The notes under the pieces are model-generated. The model saw only the letters and a program-made list of their open reading frames with translations. It searched no databases and was not told where the DNA came from. A stretch of 64,000 nt of DNA, from positions 54,074 through 118,073 of the forward strand of contig QBYG01000001.1 in the NCBI GenBank assembly GCA_003282945.1. Reading direction: 5' to 3'. Positions 13,776 through 26,433 of the stretch are shown here, piece after piece (positions within the stretch are counted from its first letter, which is position 1; the number at the start of each line of letters is the position of its first letter). The translations under genes and the position numbers were made by a program. Origin of the DNA: Pelagibacteraceae bacterium AG-325-E23 (GTDB lineage: Bacteria > Pseudomonadota > Alphaproteobacteria > Pelagibacterales > Pelagibacteraceae).

Positions 13776-14333
13776 TTAAGCCTCTATCATTGTATTTTCG
13801 ATTTGTTGTAATTTATTTTTAATAGAGGTATCTACCATAATACTACCTACTTGTATTACCAAACCTCCAATTAAACTCTTATCATATTTATAGTCTAATT
13901 TTATTTTCGCGTTAAAATTTTGAGACAATTCATCTTTTATTTTATTTACTTGTTCTCCTGATAATTCTTTAGAAGAAATTAGTTCAGCTTTTACTTCTCC
14001 TCTTTTTTTTGAACAAGTATCAACAAAATCTTGAAGAATTGTTTTTAGATAAAAAAATCTTCTTTTAGATATTAGAAAACCTAAGAATTTTGATAGTAAA
14101 GAGTTTAATTTATAATTATTAGCAATCATATTGATTACATCCTGAAGTTCATTTACAGAGTTAGTTGGATCTTTAATTAATGAACTAAAATCTTTGCTCT
14201 CATCTATTAATTTTAATAAAGATATTGATTGTTCTTCAACTTCATCTACTGAATTATTTTCTTTAGCTAGCTCATAAAGTGCTAGGGAATATCTACCTAC
14301 TGTGGTAACTGAAAAACTGTTATTTTTACTCAA
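13776..14333 (-). CDS. atpH: ATP synthase F1 delta subunit
   Basis: The peripheral-stalk subunit that holds F1 to Fo. It has 185 residues. The N-terminal helical domain starts with VGRYSLALYELAKENN and the C-terminal IGGLVIQVGSIMVDTSIKNKL is the OSCP/delta signature. It is the first gene of the F1 operon. A 97-base spacer to priA precedes it, where a promoter is expected, but I see only weak boxes (for example TTGAAG with TACTTA 17 bases later on the minus strand). Confidence 0.92.
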   Translation of the reverse strand: MSKNNSFSVTTVGRYSLALYELAKENNSVDEVEEQSISLLKLIDESKDFSSLIKDPTNSVNELQDVINMIANNYKLNSLLSKFLGFLISKRRFFYLKTILQDFVDTCSKKRGEVKAELISSKELSGEQVNKIKDELSQNFNAKIKLDYKYDKSLIGGLVIQVGSIMVDTSIKNKLQQIENTMIEA

Positions 14334-14430
14334 TTTTGTCTCTTTATTTTAGAAGATTTTCTGGATTAAGTAGCATATGCATTTGATGTCTTCAAGCATC
14401 AGATTAACAATTTAATATCTATTTTGTCTC

Positions 14431-16386
14431 TTAATTAAAGGTTATTGGATCCACATCAACTGACAGTTTTATTTCACTAGGTAATTTGTGCTTATTCAAT
14501 ATTTCAGCCAACTTATTTTGTATTTTCGACCCCTTTTTGGACCTTATTAGGAGCCTTTGGCGATATTTTCCTTTAACTCTATAAATAGGTGCATTCACAG
14601 GTCCTAAAACTTTATCATCAAGAGAACTTAGGAGTACTTGTTTTAAATTTTGAGACTCTTCATCTAAATTATTCTCTTTAGAGGAAGTAAGTATTAATGA
14701 AATAAATCTTTCAAATGGTGGAAGATTATTTTTCTCTCTTAATTTCAATTCATTATCTAAAAAAATAAATGGGTCATGGTGAGTAATTTGATTTATTATA
14801 TTTCGATTAATACCAAAAGTTTGAAAATATACTTTAGCAGGTTTACCAGTCCTTCCTGCTCTTCCTGATAACTGGTGGTATAGTTGAAGATTTTTTTCAG
14901 CTGTTCTAAGATCGTGACCATTAGATGTTAAATCAATATCTAGAACAACAATGCAATTTAAATTTGGAAAATGAAAACCTTTTGAAATTAATTGTGTCCC
15001 AATTAAAATATCAACTTCACCATTTATTATACTTTCAAGTTGATCTTTAGACGATTTTTTGTTCATGGTATCGCTTGAAAAAATAGATATTTTTTTGTCA
15101 GGAAATAATATCTTTACTTCCTCCGCTATTCTTTCAACACCTGGACCACTAAAAACAAAATCACAAGTGTTTCCTTTGCTACAATTTCTATTTAATTTAC
15201 TTTTGAAACCACAATAATGACAAAGTAAAATATTTTTACCTTTATGATATACTAAATTTATAGAACAGTTTGGGCAGGAGTATACTTTTACACAATTTTT
15301 GCATAGAGCATAAGGTGCAAAACCTCTTCTATTCATAAAAAATAAAACTTGATCATTTTTTTTTAAATGATCTTTAACCTTTTTCAAAGTTTCAGTAGCA
15401 ATCCATGATTGTTTATTTAATCTGCTATTATTTAAATCAATTATTTCAAATGAAGGGAGATTTGCATCTTTATATCTTTTAATTAATCTCGAGATGGAAT
15501 ACTTATTTTTTTTAACATTTGCATATGTTTCTATTGATGGAACTGAAGTTACAAGGTTAATGGGTATATTTTCAAAGTTAGCTCTAGCTATTGCCATATC
15601 CCTTGCATTATAAATAACACCTTCATCTTGCTTAAATGATTGATCATGTTCTTCATCAATTACTATTAGTCCTATTTTTTTAAATGGCAAAAAAAGAGAC
15701 GATCTTGCCCCAATAACTACCTTTATTAATCCTGATGCGACTCCACTCCAAATAATTTTTTTTCTTTTTGGCGTTACTCCCGAATGCCAAATTGCAGCTT
15801 TAAAACCAAAAAATTCCTCAAATTTTTTCTCAAATTCTGAGGTAAGTCCTATTTCTGGCAGTAAAATTATTGCCTGATAGCCTTTTTTTAAGATTTCCTC
15901 TATTTGCTTAAAATATACAATTGTTTTTCCAGATCCAGTTGTTCCTTGAAGCAAATGTACTCTAAATTCTCCATTTTTTTTTAACATTTCTTTAAAGACT
16001 TTATTTTGATCTTCAGAAAGTTTAAAATTTTGCCTAGTTTTTTTATTATTAAAGATTAGATATTCTTTATCATCAAGTTTGGTTATTGCATCACCACCAA
16101 TTAAATGAAGTTTTAAACACATACCAATCGGTACCAAATTATAATTTGAGAACCAATTCAAAAAATTTATTGTTTCAATTTTCAAAGGATTTATTTGGAT
16201 AATAGATTTAATTTTTTTAAGTTTAAATTTTTTTTGAATTTTCTTTTCAAATGAGTTCCAAACAACACCTGTTAAATCCTTTTTTCCAAATGGTACCTTC
16301 ACATAAGTTCCTGGGCTTAATTTTTTATCAAATTCGTATGTAAAAGGGTGGTTGAAAATATTTGGTAATAAAACTGGAATTTGCAT
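14431..16386 (-). CDS. priA: Primosomal protein N' (replication restart helicase)
   Basis: A 3'-5' superfamily-2 helicase that reloads the replisome at stalled forks. An N-terminal 3'BD domain is followed by Walker A LLQGTTGSGKT, the DEEH box (VIDEEHDQSF) and a zinc-binding insert with paired cysteines (CKNCVKVYSCPNC, then LCHYCGF and CSKGNTC). Helicase motifs V and VI appear in IGTQLISKGFHFPN and QLSGRAGRTGK. At 651 residues it is at the short end of the family (about 730). Confidence 0.94.
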   Translation of the reverse strand: MQIPVLLPNIFNHPFTYEFDKKLSPGTYVKVPFGKKDLTGVVWNSFEKKIQKKFKLKKIKSIIQINPLKIETINFLNWFSNYNLVPIGMCLKLHLIGGDAITKLDDKEYLIFNNKKTRQNFKLSEDQNKVFKEMLKKNGEFRVHLLQGTTGSGKTIVYFKQIEEILKKGYQAIILLPEIGLTSEFEKKFEEFFGFKAAIWHSGVTPKRKKIIWSGVASGLIKVVIGARSSLFLPFKKIGLIVIDEEHDQSFKQDEGVIYNARDMAIARANFENIPINLVTSVPSIETYANVKKNKYSISRLIKRYKDANLPSFEIIDLNNSRLNKQSWIATETLKKVKDHLKKNDQVLFFMNRRGFAPYALCKNCVKVYSCPNCSINLVYHKGKNILLCHYCGFKSKLNRNCSKGNTCDFVFSGPGVERIAEEVKILFPDKKISIFSSDTMNKKSSKDQLESIINGEVDILIGTQLISKGFHFPNLNCIVVLDIDLTSNGHDLRTAEKNLQLYHQLSGRAGRTGKPAKVYFQTFGINRNIINQITHHDPFIFLDNELKLREKNNLPPFERFISLILTSSKENNLDEESQNLKQVLLSSLDDKVLGPVNAPIYRVKGKYRQRLLIRSKKGSKIQNKLAEILNKHKLPSEIKLSVDVDPITFN

Positions 16387-17754
16387 TTATTTCAACCAAG
16401 AATACTTATCTTGGTAATCCTTAAATAGATAATAATATTTCGAATACTTATCAGTATTATAGCTAGTAATCTCATTCCTGATTTGAATATTGCTTGTCGT
16501 TCTAATATCTAAATCATCTCTCTTATAAAATTCGAGAGCATTTGCATCCCATTTTAAACCACAAAAATTAAATATTTCTTTAGAAATTTTTTCTTTATTT
16601 TGTGTAAGATTTTCAAGAGATACATCATGTATGATACTCGGATATTTTTTTTTAAAATATTTTATTATTTTTGTATAGTTATCAATATAAGTAATTATGT
16701 TTTGTATACTATGTGTCCAAGATAAGTCAGGTAGTAAAGATTGATAAATTCCTACAATGGAGTCCTTAAGACTTCTATGACAATGTAAAAATTTAGCTTT
16801 AGGAAATATACTTAGTATAAAATCAATGTTAAAGAAATTCTCTAAAGATTTATCTACAAAATAATTTACATCTTTTTCAATCAAAGAAAATTGGGAATAT
16901 TTCTTATTCACAAAATTTTTAAATTCATTGACTTTAAAATTAAATATTTCTTTCTTTTCATCATTTAATGATATTTTAGAAGAAAGTTGATTTATTACAC
17001 CCATATTAATGAAAGCAGATTCTCCAAACGATGGAATATTGTTTTCTGAAGAGGTTATAATTGCTTCAACTAGTGTTGATCCTGATCTTGGTAAGCCTAT
17101 AATAAATATTGGTGAAATATCATTAAATAAATGATCTTTTTTATCATTTTCTATAAAATTTGACTGATTGTAATGTTCTAAAATTATTTTTGAATAATAC
17201 TTTTGTGATTGAAGGTTATAGTTTTTTTTAAAGTCAAAACAAAGGCTGTGTGAATTATTTAAAAAAGCTAACTCTTTTTTAATGTTTCTCTCTTTCTTTT
17301 CTTTTTTAGATAGTAAGAATTCGGATAAAAACTTTTCTAAAATATTTGCATTTGGATTATCATTAATTTGTTTAATAATTTCAAAGTGACTTGTTTTAAG
17401 AAAATTTGGTTTCAATGTGAAAATTCCATAATAGGCTCTAATATCTCTTATATTTATATCTAGAACTTTAAGATAAGTTGATAATGATTTTTCTATATCA
17501 CCGGTAGACTGCTCTAAATATGCAACTTTTAAATAAGTATTTAAAGATTTAGGATCTATTTTTTTGCATTTATCAAAAAATTTTAGGCTCTTTTTTATAT
17601 TCTTTAATTCAAAATTAATAATTGCAAGATTATAATTAATTTCGAAGTTATTATTATTTTTATTCAAATCTAGAAATATTTTTTCTGCATCTTTAAAATT
17701 TTTTTGTGAAAGAAATTTTTTTCCTAAATCTAAACTCATACTTAAATATATCAC
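16387..17754 (-). CDS. TPR-repeat sulfotransferase family protein
   Basis: A 455-residue protein. The N-terminal half has tetratricopeptide-like helices (for example LGKKFLSQKNFKDAEKIFLDL and YLKVAYLEQSTGDIEKSL). The C-terminal half is a sulfotransferase domain with the 5'-phosphosulfate loop FIIGLPRSGSTLVEAII and a later FLHCHRSLKDSIV block that fits the 3'-phosphate region. It is expected to move sulfate from PAPS to an unknown acceptor. It starts after lpdA (43-base spacer) and abuts priA; neither neighbour explains its role. The family is common in marine bacteria, with few characterised members. Confidence 0.8.
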   Translation of the reverse strand: MIYLSMSLDLGKKFLSQKNFKDAEKIFLDLNKNNNNFEINYNLAIINFELKNIKKSLKFFDKCKKIDPKSLNTYLKVAYLEQSTGDIEKSLSTYLKVLDINIRDIRAYYGIFTLKPNFLKTSHFEIIKQINDNPNANILEKFLSEFLLSKKEKKERNIKKELAFLNNSHSLCFDFKKNYNLQSQKYYSKIILEHYNQSNFIENDKKDHLFNDISPIFIIGLPRSGSTLVEAIITSSENNIPSFGESAFINMGVINQLSSKISLNDEKKEIFNFKVNEFKNFVNKKYSQFSLIEKDVNYFVDKSLENFFNIDFILSIFPKAKFLHCHRSLKDSIVGIYQSLLPDLSWTHSIQNIITYIDNYTKIIKYFKKKYPSIIHDVSLENLTQNKEKISKEIFNFCGLKWDANALEFYKRDDLDIRTTSNIQIRNEITSYNTDKYSKYYYLFKDYQDKYSWLK

Positions 17755-17797
17755 TACTATACAATTAATATAATGAAAGATATGATTTTAAATAAAT

Positions 17798-19192
17798 CTA
17801 AGAGTGTATTTGTCTTTTATCAACTGATAGAGCTGCTTCTTTAATTGCTTCCGAGAAAGTAGGATGTGCATGACAAGTTCTTGCTATATCCTCTGAACTT
17901 GCTCCAAATTCCATAGCTACTGACATCTCAGCAATCATTTCACCAGCATGTGGACCAATTATGTGCACTCCTAAAACTCTATCTGTTTTACTTTCAGCTA
18001 ATATTTTTACGAATCCCTCTGGCTCATTTATTGCTTTAGCCCTTGAGTTTGCCGCAAAAGGGAATTTACCAACTTTAAAGTTTATTTTTTTTTCTTTTAA
18101 TTCTTCCTCATTTTTACCAACATAGGCTACCTCTGGTGAAGTATAAATTACACCTGGTATGATATCATAATTCACATGACCTGACTGTCCAGCAATTAGC
18201 TCTGCTACAGCTATTCCTTCCTCTTCAGCTTTATGAGCCAACATAGGTCCATCTATAACATCTCCTATTGCGTAAACATTTTGTACATTGGTTTCAAAAT
18301 TTTTATTAACTTTTATTTTTCCTTTTTTATCAAGATTTACTCCAATTTTTCCTAAATTTAATTTATCTGTGTAGGGTTTTCTTCCAACAGAAATCAAAAC
18401 TACATCGGCTTCAATATTATTTTTTGAATCTTTATTTGTCGTTTCTATAACTACTCCTTTGTCGTTTTTAGTAATTTTTTCAACTTTAGTATTTAATTCA
18501 AATCTAATATTCTGTTTTTTTAAAATTTTCATAAATTCATTTGAAATTTCTTTATCGAGTCCTGGAGTGATGTGATCTAAATATTCTACGACGTGAACCT
18601 CAGTTCCTAATCTTGACCAAACAGAACCCATCTCCAATCCAATATACCCACCCCCAACAACAACCATTTTTTTTGGAAGCTTAGAAATATTAAGAGCTCC
18701 TGTTGATGAAAGGATTTTTTTTTCATCAAAATCTATTCCTGGAAGTGATAAAGGTTCTGATCCTGTGCTTATTATAGTTTTATCAGTTTTAATTTTTATT
18801 TCTGATTTATCATTTTTGACTAATATTTCATTTTTTTCATTAAAAGATCCCACCCCTTTAATGTAAGTAACTTTGTTTTTTTTAAATAAAAACTCCACTC
18901 CTTTTGTAAGTGTTGCAACAGAGCTTTCTTTATTGCTCATCATTTTTTCCAGATTTAGCTTAATTTCACCAGTTTCAATGCCAATATTAGAGAAATTTTT
19001 AGCTTTATGAAAACTTTCAGACATATTTAATAGGCTTTTAGAAGGAATACATCCTATATTAAGACAAGTGCCTCCCAAAGATCCTCTGGACTCTACACAT
19101 GCAGTTTTTAATCCTAATTGTGATAATCTAATTGCACATACATATCCTGCAGGTCCTCCTCCAATTACAGTAACATCAAATTTTTCAGCCAT
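17798..19192 (-). CDS. lpdA: Dihydrolipoamide dehydrogenase (E3)
   Basis: A flavoprotein that reoxidises lipoyl groups of 2-oxoacid dehydrogenases with NAD. The FAD motif VIGGGPAGYVCAIRL, the redox disulfide GGTCLNIGCIPSK, the NAD-binding VVGGGYIGLEMG and the C-terminal His-Glu pair in HAHPTFSEAIKEA are all present. It has 464 residues. It is directly coupled to sucB, so it probably serves 2-oxoglutarate dehydrogenase first. Confidence 0.96.
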   Translation of the reverse strand: MAEKFDVTVIGGGPAGYVCAIRLSQLGLKTACVESRGSLGGTCLNIGCIPSKSLLNMSESFHKAKNFSNIGIETGEIKLNLEKMMSNKESSVATLTKGVEFLFKKNKVTYIKGVGSFNEKNEILVKNDKSEIKIKTDKTIISTGSEPLSLPGIDFDEKKILSSTGALNISKLPKKMVVVGGGYIGLEMGSVWSRLGTEVHVVEYLDHITPGLDKEISNEFMKILKKQNIRFELNTKVEKITKNDKGVVIETTNKDSKNNIEADVVLISVGRKPYTDKLNLGKIGVNLDKKGKIKVNKNFETNVQNVYAIGDVIDGPMLAHKAEEEGIAVAELIAGQSGHVNYDIIPGVIYTSPEVAYVGKNEEELKEKKINFKVGKFPFAANSRAKAINEPEGFVKILAESKTDRVLGVHIIGPHAGEMIAEMSVAMEFGASSEDIARTCHAHPTFSEAIKEAALSVDKRQIHS

Positions 19193-20514
19193 TAGATATT
19201 TAAAAATAATCTTCTAGGGTCTTCTAAATTTTCTTTAACAGTTTTTAAGAACGACACGGATTCCTTTCCATCAATAATTCTATGATCATATGACAAAGCC
19301 AAATACATTATAGGCTTAATTTTTATCTCACCATTATCATTTACTGGTCTTTCAACAATATTGTGCATTCCTAATACGCCTGATTGAGGTGGATTTAATA
19401 TTGGTGTTGAAAGCATAGAACCATACACACCTCCATTACTTATAGTAAAGGTACCTCCCTGTAAGTCCTCAATTGTTAGGTTACCTTCGTTTGCTTTCTC
19501 AGATAATTTTTTAATTTCTTTTTCTATATCAGCGAATGACATCTCATCTGCATTTCTTAGCACTGGAACTACTAAACCTTTTTCGGTTCCAACAGCAAAG
19601 CTTATATTATAATAATTTTTGTAAATTATATCTTGATCTTCAATTTCAGCGTTTATTGCTGGAAATAATTTAAGTCCAACAACACAAGCTTTAACAAAAA
19701 ATGACATTAAGCCCAATTTAATTCCATATCTACTTTTGAAATCTTCTTGGTTATCTTTTCTCATTGCCATAATCCCAGACATATCTACCTCATTAAAAGT
19801 AGTTAACATTGCTGCATTTTCTTGTGCTTGTTTTAGTCTTTTAGCAATCGTTTGTCTCAAACGTGTCATTTTAATTCTCTCTTCTTCACCATATTTAATT
19901 CTTCTCTGATTAGGTTGTGGGTTGGTTCCCATCATACCAATTAGATCACCTTTTAAAATTCTTCCTGCTTTACCTGTTCCTTTTACATTATCTACGTTGA
20001 TATTTTTTTCTGCAACCATTTTTCTAACTGCGGGAGATAGAATAATTGGTTGTTGTGAGGTTTCTTCTGTTTCTACTTCCTCAGTTAAAAGTAAAGGCTC
20101 TTCTTCTAATAGCTCCATTGAGTTATCCTCAGTTAATACTAGTGGATCTTCTAACTTAGTTTGAGGTTTTTTTTCTATATCTAAATTAATTACATTGCTT
20201 TTCTGATCTATAATTTCTTTCTCTTCATTATCATCAAGTTGTTTTTTGCTTTCAGGTATATTTTTAATATCAACATTCCCCTCAGAAATTGAGCCCAAAA
20301 CAGCTCCAACTTCAACTGTATCTCCGTCTTTAAAACTAATTTCTGATAATGTACCACTAATCGGGGAAGGAACTTCTAAATTTACTTTATCAGTTTCCAG
20401 TTCAACTATTGCCTCATCAGCCTCAACTGTTTCACCTTCTCTTTTCAACCACTTAGAAACTGTTGCTTCTGTTATACTTTCACCTAACGTAGGTACTAAA
20501 ATTTTTTCACTCAT
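19192..20514 (-). CDS. sucB: 2-oxoglutarate dehydrogenase E2 (dihydrolipoyl succinyltransferase)
   Basis: The core acyltransferase of the 2-oxoglutarate dehydrogenase complex. An N-terminal lipoyl domain carries the lipoylated lysine in [12 protein letters not shown] glutamate-rich linker follows, then the E1/E3-binding domain ([14 protein letters not shown], near residue 160) and the catalytic domain ending with [16 protein letters not shown], which contains the catalytic His and Asp. It has 440 residues and overlaps lpdA and sucA by one base each. Confidence 0.96.
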   Translation of the reverse strand: MSEKILVPTLGESITEATVSKWLKREGETVEADEAIVELETDKVNLEVPSPISGTLSEISFKDGDTVEVGAVLGSISEGNVDIKNIPESKKQLDDNEEKEIIDQKSNVINLDIEKKPQTKLEDPLVLTEDNSMELLEEEPLLLTEEVETEETSQQPIILSPAVRKMVAEKNINVDNVKGTGKAGRILKGDLIGMMGTNPQPNQRRIKYGEEERIKMTRLRQTIAKRLKQAQENAAMLTTFNEVDMSGIMAMRKDNQEDFKSRYGIKLGLMSFFVKACVVGLKLFPAINAEIEDQDIIYKNYYNISFAVGTEKGLVVPVLRNADEMSFADIEKEIKKLSEKANEGNLTIEDLQGGTFTISNGGVYGSMLSTPILNPPQSGVLGMHNIVERPVNDNGEIKIKPIMYLALSYDHRIIDGKESVSFLKTVKENLEDPRRLFLNI

Positions 20515-23393
20515 TAATTAAATACTTCATTTATAATTTCTTGTTGCTCAAGTTGATGCCTTTTAGCATATCCAGTGGCTGGTGATGCATCAGGACTTCT
20601 TCCAATATAAGAAATCTCATTATTTTTAGCTTTAATGGTATCTAAAGTCCATTGTATATAATCTCTCACTGAAAACCATGCGCCCATATTTTTTGGCTCT
20701 TCTTGACACCAATAAAAATTAGCATTTTTAGCATATGGTTTAAGTTCTTTTACTAAACTCTTTGCTGGAAAAGGATAAAGTTGTTCTATTCTGAAGATTA
20801 CCACATCATCTCTTTTTAGCTTTTCTCTAGCATTTAAAAGATCGAAGTATACTTTTCCTGAACAGATTATGACTTTTTTAATTTCACTTAATTTTTTTAG
20901 TTTAATAAAATTTTTAGATTGATCGCTTAATGCATGATCCCACATTATTCGGTGAAATGATGTTTGCTTACTAAAATCATCAATGGTTGACACACAAAAT
21001 TTGTTTCTTAACAAAGATTTAGGCGTCATGATTACAAGTGGTTTTCTAAAATCACGGTGTATTTGTCTACGTAAAGCATGAAAATAATTTGCTGGTGTTG
21101 TGCAATTCATAACTTGAAGATTATCATTTGCACACAGTTGTAAAAATCTTTCAAGTCTAGCTGATGAATGTTCTGGTCCTTGACCCTCATAACCATGAGG
21201 TAATAACATAACTAAACCTGAAGCTCTTTGCCATTTTCTTTCACCAGAAGCAATAAATTGATCAATTATAACTTGTGCACCATTAGCAAAATCACCAAAC
21301 TGAGCTTCCCAGAGTGTAAGAGTATTTGGTTCCACTAAACTATATCCGTATTCAAATCCTAAAACTGCAAGTTCTGATAAAAAACTATCAACTATTTCAA
21401 ATTTTTTTTGATGTTTTGAAATATTATTTAAAGGAATATATCTAGAGTTATCCATTTGATCTCTTAAAACTGAATGTCTTTGACTAAATGTTCCTCTCCC
21501 AGAATCTTGTCCCACAAATCGAACAGGAAATCCCTCATCTAATAATGCACCAAATGCTAACGACTCTGCTGTAGACCAGTCAATATTTAAACCATCATCG
21601 ACAGATTTTTTTCTAGTTTGCAAGATTTTGTTAATAGTTTTGTGAATACTTATTTCGGATGGAACTACGTTTATTTTATCTGAAATATTTTTAAGTATTT
21701 TTTTATCTGCTCCGGTAATGCCTCTTTTATCTTTTCCTTTTTTAGGTTTATAGCTAGACCAGGCTCCTTCAAACCACTCAATTTTAGGATTATAATCTTT
21801 AGCTGTTTTAAATTGATCATCTAAAAGATCTTTAAATTTTTTTATTTGATCATTTAAATCTCCTTCAGATATTAAATTTTCATTAATAAGCTTAGATCCA
21901 TATATATTTGCTGTTGATTGATGTGATCTAATTTTTTTATACATCAGTGGTTGTGTGAATGATGGCTCATCTCCTTCATTATGTCCAAATCGTCTGTAAC
22001 AAACTAGGTCGATGACTACATCTCTATTAAACTTTAATCTAAATTCAGTTGCAATTCTTGAGCCATAAACAACAGCTTCTGGGTCATCTCCATTAACATG
22101 GATGATAGGAGCATCAACCATTTTTGCAATATCTGATGGGTGAGGTGAGGATCTTGCAAACCTTGGGCTTGTGGTAAATCCTATTTGGTTATTAACTATT
22201 ATATGAATAGTTCCACCTGTATTGTGTCCAGGTAAACCCGACATTGCAAAACATTCAGCAACAATACCTTGTCCTGCAAAAGCAGCATCACCATGTATTA
22301 AAATCGGAATTACTTTATTTCTCTCAGTATCTTTATGAAAAAATTGTTTTGCTCTAGTCTGACCCAATACTACTGGATTAACTGCTTCCAAATGTGAAGG
22401 ATTGTCAGTTAAACTTACATGAACAGAATTTCCATCAAATTCTCTATCAGATGAAGCTCCCAAATGATATTTCACATCGCCAGCACTATCTTCATCGGTA
22501 TTATTTAATTCACCAGCAAATTCATTAAATATTCTTTTATAAGATTTTTGTAAAACGTTAGCTAAAACATTTAGTCTTCCTCTGTGAGACATTCCAATTT
22601 TCACCTCTTTAATCTTGGACTGGCCCCCTATTTTTATAATTTGTTCTAAACCTGGAATTAAACTTTCACCACCATCTAAACCAAATCTTTTAGAGCCAAC
22701 ATATTTAGTATGTAAAAATTTCTCAAATCCTTCAGCTTGAATTAATTTATTTAAAATTGCACTTTTACCATTTTCAGTAAATTTTAATATATTTTCATCT
22801 TTTTCTACTCTGTCCCTAAACCATTTTCTCTCTGTTGGGTTGGATATGTGCATGTATTCATAACCAACTGATCCACAATAAATTTTTCTAAGTATAGATA
22901 AAATTTCTCTTATGTTTGAATACTCTTTATTTAAAACACCATCTAAATATATTTGCTTATCATAATCTTCTTTATTAAAACCATAATTTTCTGGGTGTAA
23001 TTCATCTAAATATTCACTTTCTCTTATTTCAAGTGGGTCTAGCTTAGAAAGTAGATGTCCTCTTTGTCTATAAGATCTAATAAGTGAAACAGCTCTTATT
23101 GAATTACTGTTACCAGCTATTACATCAACTTGATTAACTTTTAGGTCAGAATTTTCTTTTTTAAAGTCTGAGTTTTCTTTAATTTTTACTTTTTTTGGAC
23201 TCCATGAGGGACCTTTTATTTCTTTAACAACAGAGTCTAAATCTTCACCGATATCAAGAAAATATTCTTTCCAACCATTTGGTAGGCTAGGATCTTTATT
23301 TATAAATTTAACATACATTTGCTCAATAAAAGCGTTATTTGACTTATTTAAAAATGAAGTCTTTTTGTACTCAAGATTTTTGGATGCTGACAT
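20514..23393 (-). CDS. sucA: 2-oxoglutarate dehydrogenase E1
   Basis: The thiamine-diphosphate-dependent decarboxylase of the complex. Family blocks seen include [39 protein letters not shown] and [18 protein letters not shown]-terminal [16 protein letters not shown] sequence ([14 protein letters not shown]) is diagnostic. At 959 residues it is full length. Its TCA-cycle role fits the sucC-sucD-sucA-sucB-lpdA gene order. The leader from sucD is 35 bases. Confidence 0.97.
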   Translation of the reverse strand: MSASKNLEYKKTSFLNKSNNAFIEQMYVKFINKDPSLPNGWKEYFLDIGEDLDSVVKEIKGPSWSPKKVKIKENSDFKKENSDLKVNQVDVIAGNSNSIRAVSLIRSYRQRGHLLSKLDPLEIRESEYLDELHPENYGFNKEDYDKQIYLDGVLNKEYSNIREILSILRKIYCGSVGYEYMHISNPTERKWFRDRVEKDENILKFTENGKSAILNKLIQAEGFEKFLHTKYVGSKRFGLDGGESLIPGLEQIIKIGGQSKIKEVKIGMSHRGRLNVLANVLQKSYKRIFNEFAGELNNTDEDSAGDVKYHLGASSDREFDGNSVHVSLTDNPSHLEAVNPVVLGQTRAKQFFHKDTERNKVIPILIHGDAAFAGQGIVAECFAMSGLPGHNTGGTIHIIVNNQIGFTTSPRFARSSPHPSDIAKMVDAPIIHVNGDDPEAVVYGSRIATEFRLKFNRDVVIDLVCYRRFGHNEGDEPSFTQPLMYKKIRSHQSTANIYGSKLINENLISEGDLNDQIKKFKDLLDDQFKTAKDYNPKIEWFEGAWSSYKPKKGKDKRGITGADKKILKNISDKINVVPSEISIHKTINKILQTRKKSVDDGLNIDWSTAESLAFGALLDEGFPVRFVGQDSGRGTFSQRHSVLRDQMDNSRYIPLNNISKHQKKFEIVDSFLSELAVLGFEYGYSLVEPNTLTLWEAQFGDFANGAQVIIDQFIASGERKWQRASGLVMLLPHGYEGQGPEHSSARLERFLQLCANDNLQVMNCTTPANYFHALRRQIHRDFRKPLVIMTPKSLLRNKFCVSTIDDFSKQTSFHRIMWDHALSDQSKNFIKLKKLSEIKKVIICSGKVYFDLLNAREKLKRDDVVIFRIEQLYPFPAKSLVKELKPYAKNANFYWCQEEPKNMGAWFSVRDYIQWTLDTIKAKNNEISYIGRSPDASPATGYAKRHQLEQQEIINEVFN

Positions 23394-23428
23394 GTTTATT
23401 ATTTAAGTATTATACAAACAAAATGTTA

Positions 23429-24304
23429 TCAATTAGACAATTTATTTAGTAGCGTTTTTCCAATATCAGAAGGAGAATTTGCTACTGTAATACCACAATC
23501 TTCCATAATTTTTATCTTTTCCTCGGCATTTCCGTTGCCACCTGAAATAATAGCTCCAGCATGTCCCATTCTTCTTCCCGGTGGAGCAGTTACACCAGCT
23601 ATAAATCCAACTATTGGTTTTTTTATTTTGTGATTTTTAACAAACTCTGCGGCTTCCTCTTCAGCAGTTCCACCTATTTCTCCAATCATTAAAATAGACT
23701 CTGTTTGATCGTCATTTAAAAATAAATCAAGGCAGTCAATGAAATTAGTTCCATTAATTGGATCGCCGCCAATTCCTATGCATGTTGATTGACCAAGATT
23801 ATTCTCGGTTGTTTGAGCAACTGCCTCATAAGTAAGTGTTCCTGATCTAGATACAATTCCAACTGAACCTTTTTTATGAATATTACCTGGCATTATTCCA
23901 ATTTTACATTCATTGGGTGTAATTATTCCAGGACAGTTTGGACCAATTAATCTTGAGTTAGAGTCTTGTAATTTTTTTTTAACTTTTAACATATCAAGAA
24001 TTGGTATTCCTTCGCTTATACAAACAATTAATTCAATAGATGCATCGATGGCTTCAATGATAGCTGATGAAGCGAACTTTGCAGGTACATATATCATTGT
24101 TGCATCCGCACCAGTAGCATCTTTTGCTTCTTTAACTGTGTTAAACACTGGTCTTTCTAAGTGAATTTGTCCCCCTTTTTTTGGTGTTACTCCCCCAACT
24201 AGGTTTGTTCCATATTTAATAGATTGTTCAGAGTGAAAAGTACCATGGGATCCTGTAAAACCTTGGCAAATTACTTTTGTATTTTTATCAATTAATACTG
24301 ACAT
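23429..24304 (-). CDS. sucD: Succinyl-CoA ligase alpha subunit
   Basis: Carries the phosphohistidine of succinyl-CoA synthetase. The CoA-binding Rossmann part shows [11 protein letters not shown] and [10 protein letters not shown]; the active-site histidine is in [13 protein letters not shown]. The length of 291 is normal. It starts on the sucC stop codon. Confidence 0.97.
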   Translation of the reverse strand: MSVLIDKNTKVICQGFTGSHGTFHSEQSIKYGTNLVGGVTPKKGGQIHLERPVFNTVKEAKDATGADATMIYVPAKFASSAIIEAIDASIELIVCISEGIPILDMLKVKKKLQDSNSRLIGPNCPGIITPNECKIGIMPGNIHKKGSVGIVSRSGTLTYEAVAQTTENNLGQSTCIGIGGDPINGTNFIDCLDLFLNDDQTESILMIGEIGGTAEEEAAEFVKNHKIKKPIVGFIAGVTAPPGRRMGHAGAIISGGNGNAEEKIKIMEDCGITVANSPSDIGKTLLNKLSN

Positions 24305-25464
24305 TATTTTATTACCTCTACAACTTTTTTTGCAGCATCTGATAAGTCATTTGCAGATATAATTTTTAAACCAGAATTCTGTAAAATCTTTTTTCCTTCT
24401 TCAAAGTTTGTACCTGCTAATCTTACTACTAACGGTACTTTAATTTTAATTTCTTTTGCTGCATCTACAACACCTTGCGCAAGTACATCACATCTCATAA
24501 TTCCACCAAAAATATTTATCAATATTCCTTTGACATTTTTATCTGATAAAATAATTTTGAACGCAGCAGAAACTTTTTCTTTTGATGCTCCACCTCCTAC
24601 ATCTAAAAAATTTGCAGGCTCTTCACCATAAAGCTTTATGATATCCATTGTAGCCATTGCCAATCCTGCACCGTTTACCATACATCCTATACTTCCATCT
24701 AATTTTATATATGCCAAGTCATGTTTGCTTGCTTCAATTTCAGTGGCTTCTTCCTCATTATAGTCTCTTAATTCTTGAATCTCAGGATGTTTAAATAATG
24801 CATTTTCATCAAATGTCATTTTTGCATCAAGACAAACTACTTTATTTTCTTTCGTTAAAATAAGTGGGTTAATTTCTACTAAATTTGCATCATTTTCTGT
24901 GAACAATTTATAAATTGCTTTTATTAAGCTTATAGCTTCTGAACCAGAATTATCGTCTAATTCAAAAACCTTAATAATTTTCTTACAATCAACCTCGGAA
25001 ATTTCTTGGTTAAAATCGACCTTAGTCGTTAAGATTTTTTCAGGTGTATTTTGGGCAACTTCTTCAATGTTCATTCCTCCTTGATCACTTGAAATAAATG
25101 CAATTTTTGAACTTGATCTATCAACTAGGCAAGAAAGATAAAATTCTTTACTAATATTAGATACTTCTTCGACATATAGTCTTTTTACTTCTCTACCTAA
25201 GGGTCCTGTTTGATGAGTAATTAGGTTTTTGCCAAGCAAAATATTTGCTTCTTTTTCTAAATTTTCTAAATTATCAACAATTTTTACTCCACCAGCCTTA
25301 CCTCTTCCACCAGCATGAATTTGAGCTTTAAGAACATACTTATCAGTTTTCAATTCTTTAGTTTTTTGCAAAAGATCGGATACATTAAATGCAAATACTC
25401 CCTCGGGTACATTCGCTCCATACTTTTTTAGAATTTGTTTTGCTTGGTGCTCGTGAATATTCAT
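24304..25464 (-). CDS. sucC: Succinyl-CoA ligase beta subunit
   Basis: The ATP-grasp subunit of succinyl-CoA synthetase, providing substrate-level phosphorylation in the TCA cycle. The [16 protein letters not shown] start, [16 protein letters not shown] nucleotide-binding region and [13 protein letters not shown] succinate/CoA block are visible. It has 386 residues and is adjacent to mdh with no gap. Confidence 0.97.
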   Translation of the reverse strand: MNIHEHQAKQILKKYGANVPEGVFAFNVSDLLQKTKELKTDKYVLKAQIHAGGRGKAGGVKIVDNLENLEKEANILLGKNLITHQTGPLGREVKRLYVEEVSNISKEFYLSCLVDRSSSKIAFISSDQGGMNIEEVAQNTPEKILTTKVDFNQEISEVDCKKIIKVFELDDNSGSEAISLIKAIYKLFTENDANLVEINPLILTKENKVVCLDAKMTFDENALFKHPEIQELRDYNEEEATEIEASKHDLAYIKLDGSIGCMVNGAGLAMATMDIIKLYGEEPANFLDVGGGASKEKVSAAFKIILSDKNVKGILINIFGGIMRCDVLAQGVVDAAKEIKIKVPLVVRLAGTNFEEGKKILQNSGLKIISANDLSDAAKKVVEVIK

Positions 25465-26433
<969 letters not shown>

